A stretch of 45,976 nucleotides of DNA, from NCBI RefSeq assembly GCF_026719745.1, contig NZ_JAPPRQ010000131.1:1-45976 (forward strand), given 5' to 3'. Position numbers and translations under genes: made by a program. The notes beneath the pieces are model-generated. The model searched no databases. It was not told the origin of the DNA and saw only the letters and a list, made by a program, of their open reading frames with translations. Each line of letters starts with the position of its first letter. Positions within the stretch are counted from its first letter, which is position 1. Below are positions 35,227 to 44,233 of this stretch, piece by piece. The DNA comes from Clostridium sp. ZS2-4. GTDB lineage: Bacteria > Bacillota > Clostridia > Clostridiales > Clostridiaceae.

Positions 35227-36129
35227 ATGAAACAAGTGGACAATAAAAAAAGTATTTTGGCAGATATGGCATTGCTTTTGGTAGCTATTGTATGGGGAGG
35301 AGGATTTGTAGCAGTAAAAGATGCACTAAACACCATTCCGCCTTTTTATATAGTTGCAATGAGATTTATAATAGCAACTGTATTATTAAGCATAGTATTT
35401 TGGAAAAAATTAAAGGGAATAAATAAAAAAGATATTAAAGCTGGAGTTGTAGTAGGGACGTTTTTATTTGGGGGTTTTGCAACACAGACTGTAGGGCTTC
35501 AATATACAACACCAGGAAAGCAAGCATTTTTAACTGCAACTTATGTGGTCATAGTACCTTTTTTATCTTGGATAATTAACAAAAAAAGACCAGATATGTA
35601 TTCAATAATAGCAGCTTTTATAACTTTAATAGGTATAGGAATGTTAAGTTTGCAGAACAGTCTGAATATAGGGTTAGGTGACACCCTTACACTTTTGTGT
35701 GCTGTTTTATTTGCAGCTCAAATAGTGTCAATAGGTTTTTACACAGCAGATGTAGATCCAGTAGTGCTTACTATAATTCAAATGGCTGTATGTGCACTTT
35801 TTTCAACGGCTGTTGCAGTTATTTTTGAGCCAGTTCCAAGGGAAATAGGAATGCAAGGAATTATGTCTATTTTATATTTAGGATTGTTTAGTACTATGCT
35901 GGGATTAATAATCCAAAATGTAGCACAAAAATATACCAGTGAAACTCATGCGGCTATAATTCTTTCTTTAGAATCACTTTTTGGATGTTTGTTATCCATA
36001 ATTTTATTAGGGGAGTTATTTACAACAAAAATGATTTGGGGTTCCATATTTATATTCATAGCCGTAATAACATCTGAAACTAAGTGGGAATTTTTAAAAA
36101 TTAAACAAAGAAGAACTGCCTCAGAATAG
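35227..36129 (+). CDS. DMT-superfamily EamA transporter
   Basis: 300 residues with about ten hydrophobic segments and the two EamA repeats (about 10-140 and 150-285). The first begins ALLLVAIVWGGGFVAVKDAL and the second ends LSLESLFGCLLSIILLGE, both typical. Metabolite or drug exporter, substrate unknown. AAGGAGAG site. Monocistronic, with a perfect terminator. Confidence 0.88.
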   Translation: MKQVDNKKSILADMALLLVAIVWGGGFVAVKDALNTIPPFYIVAMRFIIATVLLSIVFWKKLKGINKKDIKAGVVVGTFLFGGFATQTVGLQYTTPGKQAFLTATYVVIVPFLSWIINKKRPDMYSIIAAFITLIGIGMLSLQNSLNIGLGDTLTLLCAVLFAAQIVSIGFYTADVDPVVLTIIQMAVCALFSTAVAVIFEPVPREIGMQGIMSILYLGLFSTMLGLIIQNVAQKYTSETHAAIILSLESLFGCLLSIILLGELFTTKMIWGSIFIFIAVITSETKWEFLKIKQRRTASE

Positions 36130-36186
36130 ATATGTGTATTTAGAAATGTACAAACAGGTTGAAGTTTTATCAGGTGATTAGCGGAC

Positions 36187-36235
36187 AAAAGTGAGCTTAT
36201 TATACTTTTAGGTATAATAAGCTCACTTTTATTTT
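36187..36235 (+). terminator. Perfect 19-bp terminator after the DMT gene
   Basis: AAAAGTGAGCTTATTATAC (36187-36205) and its exact complement (36212-36230) with a 6-nt loop, followed by ATTTT. Confidence 0.9.
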
Positions 36236-36386
36236 GGATATTAATAACAAAAACTGTACTGAGTAATTGGGGTTAAATACAATTTTATGGCATGTTTGGA
36301 ATGGGACATACATATATCTATTAAGAAAAATATTTATTGAACTTAATATTTCGATATAAATATGAGAAGGTTAGGAGGAGAAAATA

Positions 36387-37319
36387 ATGAATAAAGGTTT
36401 TAAAAATAACCCAAAAGTAAATAACAAAAAACAAAAGCAAGGAGATTTTAAAACTTCATCAAAATCATTTACCAGCATTATAGAACCATATTTGTATATA
36501 CTACCGGCTATGATTATTTTTGTACTATTTATTTTTTATCCTTTTATGAAAACTATATACTTAAGTTTAAATGCCACAGATTCTCAAGGAAATGTTAGCA
36601 GTTTTATAGGATTAAGCAACTATATAAATCTTTTTAAATTGCATTCTTTTCAAAACAGCCTGATTGTTACGCTGAAATTTGCTGTTTTTACTGTATTTCC
36701 ATCTATGATTATAGGATTTATTGTTGCAATTCTTGCCAATGTAAAACTTAAAGGAATAGGTATATTCAGGACAATATATGCACTTCCAATGGCAATTTCT
36801 TCAGCTTCAGCGGCTATAATATGGATGTTTCTTTTCCATCCAAGCATAGGTATTGTTAATTATTTCTTGAAAACAAATATAGGATGGCTTACTGATACAA
36901 ATTGGGGATTAACTGCGGTTGCAATAGTTACTATTTGGATGAATATAGGGATAAATTTTATATTTATCATAGCTGCTTTACAAGGAGTACCTACAGACCT
37001 ATATGAAAGTGCTGCCATAGATGGAGCAGGAATTTTTAGCAAGCATTTTCACATTACAATTCCATGCATATCTCCAACCTTATTTTTCTTATTAGTAATA
37101 AATATAATAAATACTTTTCAGGCATTCGGACAAATAAACATAATGACGTCAGGAGGACCAGGAGAATCAACAAATGTTCTTGTACATTCAATATACAGAG
37201 AAGCATTTTTTAATAACAGATTTGGAGTTGCAAGTGCTGAATCCATAATTTTGTTCTTAATATTGTTAATCCTTACATTACTTCAATTTAAGTTTGGTGA
37301 AAGGAAGGTGAATTATTAA
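36387..37319 (+). CDS. ABC sugar/glycerol-3-phosphate permease, UgpA/MalF type
   Basis: 310 residues with six membrane helices after a basic 30-residue cytoplasmic N-terminus. The EAA loop reads ESAAIDGAGIFSKHFHITIPCISPT, where the ATPase docks. The binding protein downstream points to a UgpA role. TAGGAGGAG site. Its stop overlaps the next start (TAATG). Confidence 0.85.
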   Translation: MNKGFKNNPKVNNKKQKQGDFKTSSKSFTSIIEPYLYILPAMIIFVLFIFYPFMKTIYLSLNATDSQGNVSSFIGLSNYINLFKLHSFQNSLIVTLKFAVFTVFPSMIIGFIVAILANVKLKGIGIFRTIYALPMAISSASAAIIWMFLFHPSIGIVNYFLKTNIGWLTDTNWGLTAVAIVTIWMNIGINFIFIIAALQGVPTDLYESAAIDGAGIFSKHFHITIPCISPTLFFLLVINIINTFQAFGQINIMTSGGPGESTNVLVHSIYREAFFNNRFGVASAESIILFLILLILTLLQFKFGERKVNY

Positions 37320-38143
37320 TGAAAAAAAAGAATACTTCAAAGATTATTGTATATGTTTTAAATATAATAATTTCACTTTTGATTTTAGGACCTATCATAT
37401 ATACATTATGTGTAAGTCTAATGTCACCGGAACAAATTTTTGAATATCCTCCTAAATTTATACCTAGAAAGTTATTTACTGAAAATTATAAGGAAGCTCT
37501 GGAAACAGCACCAATTTTAAAATTTATATTAAACAGTTTAATAATGTCTGTAACAATAACTATAGGACAAGTAATAACAGGGATACTTGCAGCCTATGCA
37601 TTTTCTTTCATGAATTTTAAAGGAAAAAATGTTTTGTTTATAATTATCTTATCAACTCTTATGATACCAGGACAAGCGGTAATTATAGCTAATTACCTGA
37701 CTATAAGTTCATTGGGAATGTTAGATACATTTAAGGCGTTGATACTGCCCTATTTAACATCAGCACTAGCAATATTTCTATTTAGACAATTTTTCTTAAC
37801 GCTACCTAAAGAATTACATGAAGCTGCTATTTTGGATGGCTGTGGAAATTTTAGATTTTTGATTAGTGTAGTAATACCTCTTTCTAAGCCGGCAATAGGT
37901 TCTTTAGGAATATACTCTTTTCTACAGGCTTGGAATATGTATATGTGGCCATTACTTACTACAAATCGTGAAAGTATGAGAACAGTACAAATAGGAATGA
38001 GTATGCTTCAAAATGTTGATGCACAAGCGTTTGGACCTTTGATGGCAGGTATTATAATGATAATTATACCTTCTATATTGGCATTTGTTTTAGGTCAAAA
38101 ACAACTCATTGAAGGATTAACATCCGGATCTGTAAAGAGTTAA
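37319..38143 (+). CDS. ABC sugar/glycerol-3-phosphate permease, UgpE/MalG type
   Basis: 274 residues, six membrane helices. EAA loop HEAAILDGCGNFRFLISVVIPLSKP. Translationally coupled to the UgpA-type gene. Pairs with it to form the channel. Confidence 0.85.
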   Translation: MKKKNTSKIIVYVLNIIISLLILGPIIYTLCVSLMSPEQIFEYPPKFIPRKLFTENYKEALETAPILKFILNSLIMSVTITIGQVITGILAAYAFSFMNFKGKNVLFIIILSTLMIPGQAVIIANYLTISSLGMLDTFKALILPYLTSALAIFLFRQFFLTLPKELHEAAILDGCGNFRFLISVVIPLSKPAIGSLGIYSFLQAWNMYMWPLLTTNRESMRTVQIGMSMLQNVDAQAFGPLMAGIIMIIIPSILAFVLGQKQLIEGLTSGSVKS

Positions 38144-38220
38144 TTGATTTTAGGGATTAAAAAGCATATTAAAATTTTAGATTTTAATAAATATTTTACA
38201 GGTAAAGGGAGGATTATGTT

Positions 38221-39606
38221 ATGAAATTTAAGAAGATTCTTTCAATTGTGCTAGCGAGCTCAATGATTTTTTCACTAGCATCATGTGGAAAGAATACTGC
38301 ACAGTCACCAGGTAATAAAGGAGATAATTTAAAAGAAGCAGCTTCTAACAACAAGGTTATTGAACTTAAATTCTGGCACTCCATGGGAGGAGTAAATGGA
38401 AAAGCAGTAAAAACTATGACAGATAACTTTAATAAAACTCATAAAAATATTCATGTTACAGCGCAGTATCAAGGAAAGTATGATGATACTTTAACAAAAT
38501 TCAAGACTGCCATGCAGGGAAAAGCTGGTCCAGATATTTGTCAAGTTTATGATATTGGAACCAGATTTATGATAGATAGTGGATGGATAGTACCAATGCA
38601 AAATTTTATTGACAATGATAAGGAGTTTGATGCTTCTCAATTGGAACCTAATCTTTTAGGATATTATTCTGTTAACAATAAATTATATTCAATGCCGTTT
38701 AACTCATCTACTCCTATACTTTATTATAATAAAACTGCGTTTAAAGAAGCAGGTCTTGACCCTAACAAACCACCTAAGAATTTTAAAGAAATTGAAGAAT
38801 ATAGCAAAAAATTAGTAAAGAAGGATGGAGACACAGTATCACAATATGGATTTGCAATGTGTGTATATGGTTGGTTCTTCGAACAATTATTAGCAAAACA
38901 AGGATCATTCTATGGAAATAATGAAAATGGAAGAAAAGATAAAGTTACTGAAGTTGAATGGGATAAGAATGGTGCAGGACTAACTATAATGAAAGAGTGG
39001 AAAAAACTTATTGATTCAGGCTGTGTAGGGAATTTTGGAAGAAAAGTTGATGATACTAAAAATGCTTTTACAGCAGGCAGAACTGCAATGATACTTGAAT
39101 CAACAGCTTGTCTAGGTGGATTCTTAAAAGGCGTTGGGGATAGATTTGAAATCGGTACTGCATATCTTCCAAGTTTAACAGATGCAGATAAAGGCGGAGT
39201 TGTAATTGGAGGAGGAGCTCTTTGGGCAATTGATAATGGTTCAGAGGAAAAACAGAAGGCTGCTTGGGAATTCATTAAATTTATAGCTTCACCTGAACAA
39301 CAAATATATTGGAACAAAGAGAGTGGATATTTCCCAATAACAAAGAAAGCTTATGATGTTCCAGCAATGAATGAACATTTAAAACAGTATCCGCAATTTA
39401 AAACAGCGATAGATCAATTGCATGATACTCCAATAAATCCTTGTACACAAGGTGCTTTATTAGGTGTATTTTCAGAGGCAAGACAGGATATCGAAATGAA
39501 TATTGAGAAGACTCTTCAAGGAAATCAAACTCCAGAAGAAGCAATAAAAAATGCAGCTAGTAAGATAAATGGTTCTATAAAAAATTACAATGAAAATAAC
39601 AAATAA
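38221..39606 (+). CDS. Extracellular substrate-binding lipoprotein, UgpB-like
   Basis: 461 residues. Lipobox LASC with lipidated C22 after a short signal peptide. The resemblance to E. coli UgpB is visible throughout: FWHSMGGxxGK, PFNSSTPILYYNKTAFKEAGLDP, GRKVDDT, VIGGGALWAI and GYFPITKKAYD. Glycerol-3-phosphate or glycerophosphodiesters are therefore the likely ligands, though a sugar cannot be excluded. No ATPase gene follows; a shared MsmK/UgpC-type ATPase elsewhere is expected. Confidence 0.8.
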   Translation: MKFKKILSIVLASSMIFSLASCGKNTAQSPGNKGDNLKEAASNNKVIELKFWHSMGGVNGKAVKTMTDNFNKTHKNIHVTAQYQGKYDDTLTKFKTAMQGKAGPDICQVYDIGTRFMIDSGWIVPMQNFIDNDKEFDASQLEPNLLGYYSVNNKLYSMPFNSSTPILYYNKTAFKEAGLDPNKPPKNFKEIEEYSKKLVKKDGDTVSQYGFAMCVYGWFFEQLLAKQGSFYGNNENGRKDKVTEVEWDKNGAGLTIMKEWKKLIDSGCVGNFGRKVDDTKNAFTAGRTAMILESTACLGGFLKGVGDRFEIGTAYLPSLTDADKGGVVIGGGALWAIDNGSEEKQKAAWEFIKFIASPEQQIYWNKESGYFPITKKAYDVPAMNEHLKQYPQFKTAIDQLHDTPINPCTQGALLGVFSEARQDIEMNIEKTLQGNQTPEEAIKNAASKINGSIKNYNENNK

Positions 39607-39612
39607 ATAGAA

Positions 39613-39648
39613 AAAAGGATACTAAAATATGATTTTTAGTATCCTTTT
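39613..39648 (+). terminator. Terminator of the Ugp-type operon
   Basis: AAAAGGATACTAAAA (39613-39627) and TTTTAGTATCCTTTT (39634-39648) with a short loop. Confidence 0.9.
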
Positions 39649-39708
39649 GTAAAGTTTTAACGAATTAAAAATTAAAAAAAGGTGAATTTTATATATAGGA
39701 GTATATTA

Positions 39709-39738
39709 TTTACAGAAAGTTTTGGTAGAATATATAAT
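39709..39738 (+). promoter_or_regulatory. Promoter of the M16C peptidase gene
   Basis: TTTACA (39709-39714), an 18-bp spacer and a perfect TATAAT (39733-39738), 28 nt before ATG. Confidence 0.6.
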
Positions 39739-39766
39739 ATATACATATCAAAAAGGAGGAATATAA

Positions 39767-42694
39767 ATGAATTTTGAATTGAATAAAATATATCATGGAT
39801 TTAAGCTAATAGAAGAGAGTTATGTTAAAGAAATAAATTCAAAAGCTAGAGTTTTTTTACATGAGAAAAGTGGAGCAAAACTTTTGAATTTGCAAAATGA
39901 TGATGATAATAAGGTTTTTGCCATAGGTTTTAGAACGCCGCCAAGCGACAGTACAGGAGTACCTCATATTTTAGAACATTCTGTTCTTTGCGGTTCAAGA
40001 AAGTTTCCAATAAAAGACCCTTTTGTAGAACTTGCTAAAGGTTCGCTAAATACTTTTTTAAATGCAATGACCTATTCTGATAAAACTTTATATCCTGTAG
40101 CTAGTAAAAATGAAAAGGATTTTTTCAACTTGATGGATGTTTATTTAGATGCAGCTCTTCATCCTAATATATATAAATATCCTGAAATACTCATGCAGGA
40201 AGGTTGGCATTATGAGCTTGACAATAAGGATGCTGAAATTACTTATAAAGGAGTAGTATATAATGAGATGAAAGGGGCTTTTTCATCTCCAGATGATATG
40301 CTGTACAGAAAGATACAGGAATCTCTATTTCCAAACACCACTTATGGAGTAGAATCAGGTGGAGATCCTGCTGAAATACCGAATCTTACTTATGAGCAGT
40401 TTACAGACTTCCATAAGAGATTCTATCATCCATCAAATAGTTATATATACTTATATGGAGATGGGGACTTAGATAAGCAGCTTAAATTTATAAATGAAGA
40501 GTATTTGAAGGAATTTGACAAAATAGATGTAGACTCACATATAGACGTTGAAAAGCCATTTAATCAAATAAAAGAAGTTACTGCGGAATATCCAGTATCA
40601 CCAAATGATAATGGTAAAGATAAAACTTACTTGAGTTTAAGTTTTGTTGTGGGTGAATGTACAGATCCTGAAATATGTCTAGCTTTTGAAATATTAGAAT
40701 ACTTACTTTTGGAAACACCAGCTGCACCGTTGAAAAAGGCACTTATAGAGTCTGGACTTGGCAAGGATGTATATGGTTTCTATGATAACAGCATACTTCA
40801 GCCAGTATTCAGCATTATTTTGAAAAATTCCAATGAAGATAAAAAGGAAAGCTTTAAGAATTTAGTTTTTGATACTTTAAGAGGTCTTGTTGAAAATGGA
40901 ATAGACAAGAAATTGGTTGAGGCATGTATAAATATAAAAGAATTTAGATTAAGAGAGGGCGACACAAGGACCTATCCTAAGGGATTGTTATACTATACCA
41001 AAGCTCTAGACAGCTGGCTACATGACAAGAATCCTTTACCACACTTAGAGTATGAAAAAACCATAGAAAAAATAAAGAGTGCTCTACAAACAGATTATTT
41101 TGAAAAGTTGATTGAAAAGTATTTGATAAATACGAAACACAGCAGTTTACTCGTATTAAATCCAAAACCAGGTATGGCGGAAGAAAAAGCAGAATCTGTA
41201 AGAAAGAAACTAAGTGACTATAAGAAATCAATTTCAGATGAAGAAATAGATAAATTAGTTAAGGATACTCAAGCTTTAAAGGAAAGACAGGTAAGTGGAG
41301 AAAAATTGGAAGATTTGGTGAAAATACCACTACTATCTTTAGAGGATATAAATCCAAAGGCTGAGGAACTTCCGTTAGAAGAAAGAGAAATTTGTGGAAA
41401 TAAAATGTTGTTCCATGATATGTTTACGAATAAGATAGCCTACTTAAGATTTATATTTGATACCAGAGCAATTGAAGAAGAAATGATACCATATATTGGA
41501 CTTTTATCTGCTGTTTTAGGTAAAATAGGAACCGAAAATTACAGCTACATGGATTTAGCAAATGAAGTTAATATCTATACTGGTGGAATAGGATACACTA
41601 CTTCCACGTATGTGTTAAATAATGCTGAAGGGGAGTATGCACCTAAATTCTTGGTAAAATCAAAAGCTTTAGTGAATAAGTTGCCAAAACTAACTGCGCT
41701 TTTAGAGGAAATTATCATAAGAACTAAATTTGATGATAAAAAGAGGTTAAAAGAGATAATTCAAGAATTAAAATCTCGATTAGAAATGGCTATTTTTGAT
41801 GCTGGACATATTGTTGCAGCGCATAGATTATTTTCGTATTTTTCACCAATTGGACAGTATGAAGAAATAATTTCAGGGTTGAATTTCTATAAATTTATTG
41901 AAGATTTAGATGAGAATTTTGAATCAAAAGGTGATGAAATTATATCTAATTTACAAAAAGTATCCAGAAAAATATTTAATAAGAACAACTTAATTATAAG
42001 TACTGCAGTGGAAGAAGCAAATTATAATGAGATAGAAAAATATATATGTTCACTAGTAAGTAAATTTGCAAGTGAAAAAGTAGAGTGCAATGAGTATAAA
42101 TTTGGTGTAAAAGCTTATAATGAGGGACTTATGACTCAAGGAGACGTTCAGTATGTTGCAAAAGGATGCAACTATAGAAAGTTAGGATATGAATATAAAG
42201 GAAGTCTTCAGGTTCTAAAAACTATTGCAAGTTTAGATTATTTATGGAATAATGTGCGTGTTTTAGGAGGAGCTTATGGTGCATTTGCTTCCTTTGGAAG
42301 AAGTGGGAATATGTTCTTAGGATCATATCGAGATCCTAATTTAAAAGAAACACTAAATGTATATGATAACTTGGAAAATTATTTAAGAAGCTTTGAGGCG
42401 GATGAGAGAGAAATGACTAAATATATAATTGGAACCATAAGTAATTTAGATACTCCATTAACTCCACCTATGAAGGCAGACAAAGCAGCAGCTTATTATT
42501 TGAGTAATATTACTAAAGAGGATGTACAGAAAGAAAGAGATGAAGTTTTAAGTGCTTCAAAAGATGACATAAGAGGTTTTGCAGATATGATGGGGGATGC
42601 CATGAAGGAAAATTATTTATGCGTTTTAGGAAATGAATCAAAGCTTAGAGATAATGAAGAAGTATTTTATAATTTGGTAGACGTATTTAATTAA
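39767..42694 (+). CDS. M16C-family metallopeptidase (presequence-protease/insulinase type)
   Basis: 975 residues. The inverted zinc motif H67-I-L-E70-H71 and the third ligand E167 (VVYNEMKGAF) are intact in the first of two clam-shell halves. The second, non-catalytic half holds an FASFGRSGNMFLGSYRDP block. No signal peptide, so it acts in the cytoplasm, presumably on peptides. Strong AAAGGAGG site. Length and arrangement match the M16C branch. Confidence 0.93.
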   Translation: MNFELNKIYHGFKLIEESYVKEINSKARVFLHEKSGAKLLNLQNDDDNKVFAIGFRTPPSDSTGVPHILEHSVLCGSRKFPIKDPFVELAKGSLNTFLNAMTYSDKTLYPVASKNEKDFFNLMDVYLDAALHPNIYKYPEILMQEGWHYELDNKDAEITYKGVVYNEMKGAFSSPDDMLYRKIQESLFPNTTYGVESGGDPAEIPNLTYEQFTDFHKRFYHPSNSYIYLYGDGDLDKQLKFINEEYLKEFDKIDVDSHIDVEKPFNQIKEVTAEYPVSPNDNGKDKTYLSLSFVVGECTDPEICLAFEILEYLLLETPAAPLKKALIESGLGKDVYGFYDNSILQPVFSIILKNSNEDKKESFKNLVFDTLRGLVENGIDKKLVEACINIKEFRLREGDTRTYPKGLLYYTKALDSWLHDKNPLPHLEYEKTIEKIKSALQTDYFEKLIEKYLINTKHSSLLVLNPKPGMAEEKAESVRKKLSDYKKSISDEEIDKLVKDTQALKERQVSGEKLEDLVKIPLLSLEDINPKAEELPLEEREICGNKMLFHDMFTNKIAYLRFIFDTRAIEEEMIPYIGLLSAVLGKIGTENYSYMDLANEVNIYTGGIGYTTSTYVLNNAEGEYAPKFLVKSKALVNKLPKLTALLEEIIIRTKFDDKKRLKEIIQELKSRLEMAIFDAGHIVAAHRLFSYFSPIGQYEEIISGLNFYKFIEDLDENFESKGDEIISNLQKVSRKIFNKNNLIISTAVEEANYNEIEKYICSLVSKFASEKVECNEYKFGVKAYNEGLMTQGDVQYVAKGCNYRKLGYEYKGSLQVLKTIASLDYLWNNVRVLGGAYGAFASFGRSGNMFLGSYRDPNLKETLNVYDNLENYLRSFEADEREMTKYIIGTISNLDTPLTPPMKADKAAAYYLSNITKEDVQKERDEVLSASKDDIRGFADMMGDAMKENYLCVLGNESKLRDNEEVFYNLVDVFN

Positions 42695-42700
42695 TGCATG

Positions 42701-42747
42701 AAAAATGAGGTAAATGCAGCAATGCTGTATGTTACCTCATTTTTTTA
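42701..42747. terminator. Bidirectional terminator between M16C gene and leftward gene
   Basis: AAAATGAGGTAA pairs with TTACCTCATTTT, and the inner ATGCAGC with GCTGTAT (one G-U). The T-run contains the stop codon of the leftward gene (42745-42747). Confidence 0.85.
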
Positions 42748-43227
42748 ATCTAATTTTGGTTCCTTTGCAAAGGCATACTTGCTTAGGGTGTATATATTAT
42801 AGCGCAGAGGAATTCCAGACATAGTTATGTAGTCCATAGTAAATTCGCCATCCCAGGGTTGAATGGATATAAGTTCCTTGGAATATATATTTATAATGTA
42901 TTTTTCATTTGTTTCAAGGAAGGTAAAAAATATTTTGTATTCAGGTTTTTTATTTAAAGACATAGGCTTTTCAATAAAATTTGGTTTTCTAAGTGAGTTT
43001 AAAAAACTTTTTATTATTTGTATATCTTCAGAAGTTAATGCTTCTGTTTTATAAAAATTAGTATCTAAAACTTGAATATTGTATTTGGAGGACAGTGCAA
43101 TGTTTTTTGCTAGTAAGTTTGTGTAGTAATAATTCGAAGGCTTTTTTCTGTTAAGGTACATTCTAAGGCTTATAAACATTGAACCTATAAGTACAAGTAT
43201 TAATATTATAAGACTACCTTTTTTCAA
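42745..43227 (-). CDS. Hypothetical membrane-anchored protein
   Basis: 160 residues from TTG at 43227, placed 8 nt behind GAGGTG on the minus strand; the frame is open to 43263 but that start lacks a ribosome site. A single N-terminal anchor (about 3-21, GSLIILILVLIGSMFI) precedes a Lys/Tyr-rich domain that would face outward. No catalytic motif recognised. It diverges from the amidase gene, which may suggest a cell-envelope or sporulation link. Confidence 0.65.
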   Translation of the reverse strand: MKKGSLIILILVLIGSMFISLRMYLNRKKPSNYYYTNLLAKNIALSSKYNIQVLDTNFYKTEALTSEDIQIIKSFLNSLRKPNFIEKPMSLNKKPEYKIFFTFLETNEKYIINIYSKELISIQPWDGEFTMDYITMSGIPLRYNIYTLSKYAFAKEPKLD

Positions 43228-43375
43228 ATTTATAATCACCTCGCTTTTATGGATATATAACAAAAATATGATTTAAATTAGGGCTTTAGTACAAAAGCTT
43301 ATTACAAATATATCGAAAACTGCATATATTAAAATAGAATGTATTTTATATGAAAAGTATCCAGGGGGTGTATAT

Positions 43376-43897
43376 ATGAAAATATTTATAGATCCAGGAC
43401 ATGGAGGAAATGACCCAGGTACAGTTGCTAATGGACTTAGAGAAAAGGAGTTAGTTTTAGATATTTCTTTAAGACAGAAAGAATTATTTGAAAAATTAGG
43501 ACATGAAGTTAGAATGTCCAGAAGTACAGATAGATATGTTTCTTTAAGAGCTAGAACTAGCAAAGCTAATCAATGGGGTGCAGATGTATTTATTTCCAAC
43601 CATATAAACGCTGGTGGTGGAGTTGGAGAAGAAGTATGGTATTCAATTTATGGAGGAAAAGGAAAGCAATATGCTGCAAATGTTGAAAGAAACCTTAGTG
43701 AAATATTTAAATCAAGGGGAATCAAAAAGAAAAGTGGAAGATATGGGGATTATCTTTATATAATTCGTACTACAACTATGCCAGCAATTCTTAATGAATT
43801 TGGTTTTATTGACAGGTTAGAGGATTATCACAAATTAAATAGAGAAGATATAAGACAAAAATGTGCCGAAGCTGTGGTTTATGGAATACTAGAATAA
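43376..43897 (+). CDS. N-acetylmuramoyl-L-alanine amidase (Amidase_3)
   Basis: 173 residues. Zinc amidase that cuts the peptide stem from muramic acid. Ligands H9 (DPGHGG), E23 and H76 (SNHINA), with catalytic E141 (LNEFGFID). It has no signal peptide and no cell-wall binding domain, as in minimal catalytic cores of phage lysins or sporulation amidases that are released by mother-cell lysis. GGGGGTG site. The last codon (GAA) and stop TAA lie in the arm of repeat copy 3. Confidence 0.93.
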   Translation: MKIFIDPGHGGNDPGTVANGLREKELVLDISLRQKELFEKLGHEVRMSRSTDRYVSLRARTSKANQWGADVFISNHINAGGGVGEEVWYSIYGGKGKQYAANVERNLSEIFKSRGIKKKSGRYGDYLYIIRTTTMPAILNEFGFIDRLEDYHKLNREDIRQKCAEAVVYGILE

Positions 43898-43975
43898 AAT
43901 TGTGAAACAATTTTATTCGAGTAACCAGTGACCAGTAGCCAGTAACCAGTAGTTTAAGTTTTGCTAAGGCAAAAC
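43891..43975 (+). repeat. Composite hairpin-heptamer repeat element, copy 3
   Basis: AGAATAAAATTGT (43891-43903) pairs with ACAATTTTATTC (43907-43918). Four heptamers (ACCAGTG, ACCAGTA, GCCAGTA, ACCAGTA) follow up to 43952. Next comes a perfect 14-bp hairpin with core GTTTTGC-taag-GCAAAAC, which matches the third part of copy 1. The amidase stop (43895-43897) is inside the first arm. Confidence 0.8.
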
Positions 43976-43992
43976 TTAAACTTAAGTAAAAG

Positions 43993-44036
43993 AAAGAACA
44001 AGAACATAGGGATTTTCTATATTCTTGTTCTTTTTT
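43993..44036 (+). terminator. Terminator of the amidase transcript
   Basis: AAAGAACAAGAA (43993-44004) and TTCTTGTTCTTT (44022-44033), inner ATAG/CTAT, and six T's. The gap 43898-44233 contains this, repeat copies 3 and 4 and the dinB promoter, but no gene. Confidence 0.9.
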
Positions 44037-44087
44037 ATGTTTATTTTTACTGAATTTAAATTCTTTAATTTTCTTTTCTTTTTTCTT

Positions 44088-44145
44088 TCTGGCTACTGGT
44101 TACTGGCGACTGGGGACTAAAAGAATGTTGTGTCGCAACATTCTT
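44088..44145 (-). repeat. Composite hairpin-heptamer repeat element, copy 4 (inverted, variant stem)
   Basis: On the minus strand: a 10-bp hairpin with arms AAGAATGTTG and CAACATTCTT (44121-44145), then heptamers CCCAGTC, GCCAGTA, ACCAGTA and GCCAGAA (44118 down to 44086). It faces copy 3 tail to tail across the terminator. The hairpin sequence differs from copies 1-3 but keeps the AGAAT...ATTCT ends. Confidence 0.7.
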
Positions 44146-44163
44146 ATATAGTGTTTTTATTTA

Positions 44164-44192
44164 TTGAAAACGAACTTATGTTTCGCTACAAT
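44164..44192 (+). promoter_or_regulatory. Promoter of dinB with LexA box in the spacer
   Basis: TTGAAA (44164-44169), a 17-bp spacer and TACAAT (44187-44192). The spacer contains CGAACTTATGTTTC (44171-44184), which fits the Gram-positive SOS box CGAAC-N4-GTTYC. Repression by LexA and induction by DNA damage are predicted. Confidence 0.8.
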
Positions 44193-44233
44193 TATAGTAA
44201 TGATAAGAGTATTGTAAAAGGAAGGAATAAAAA

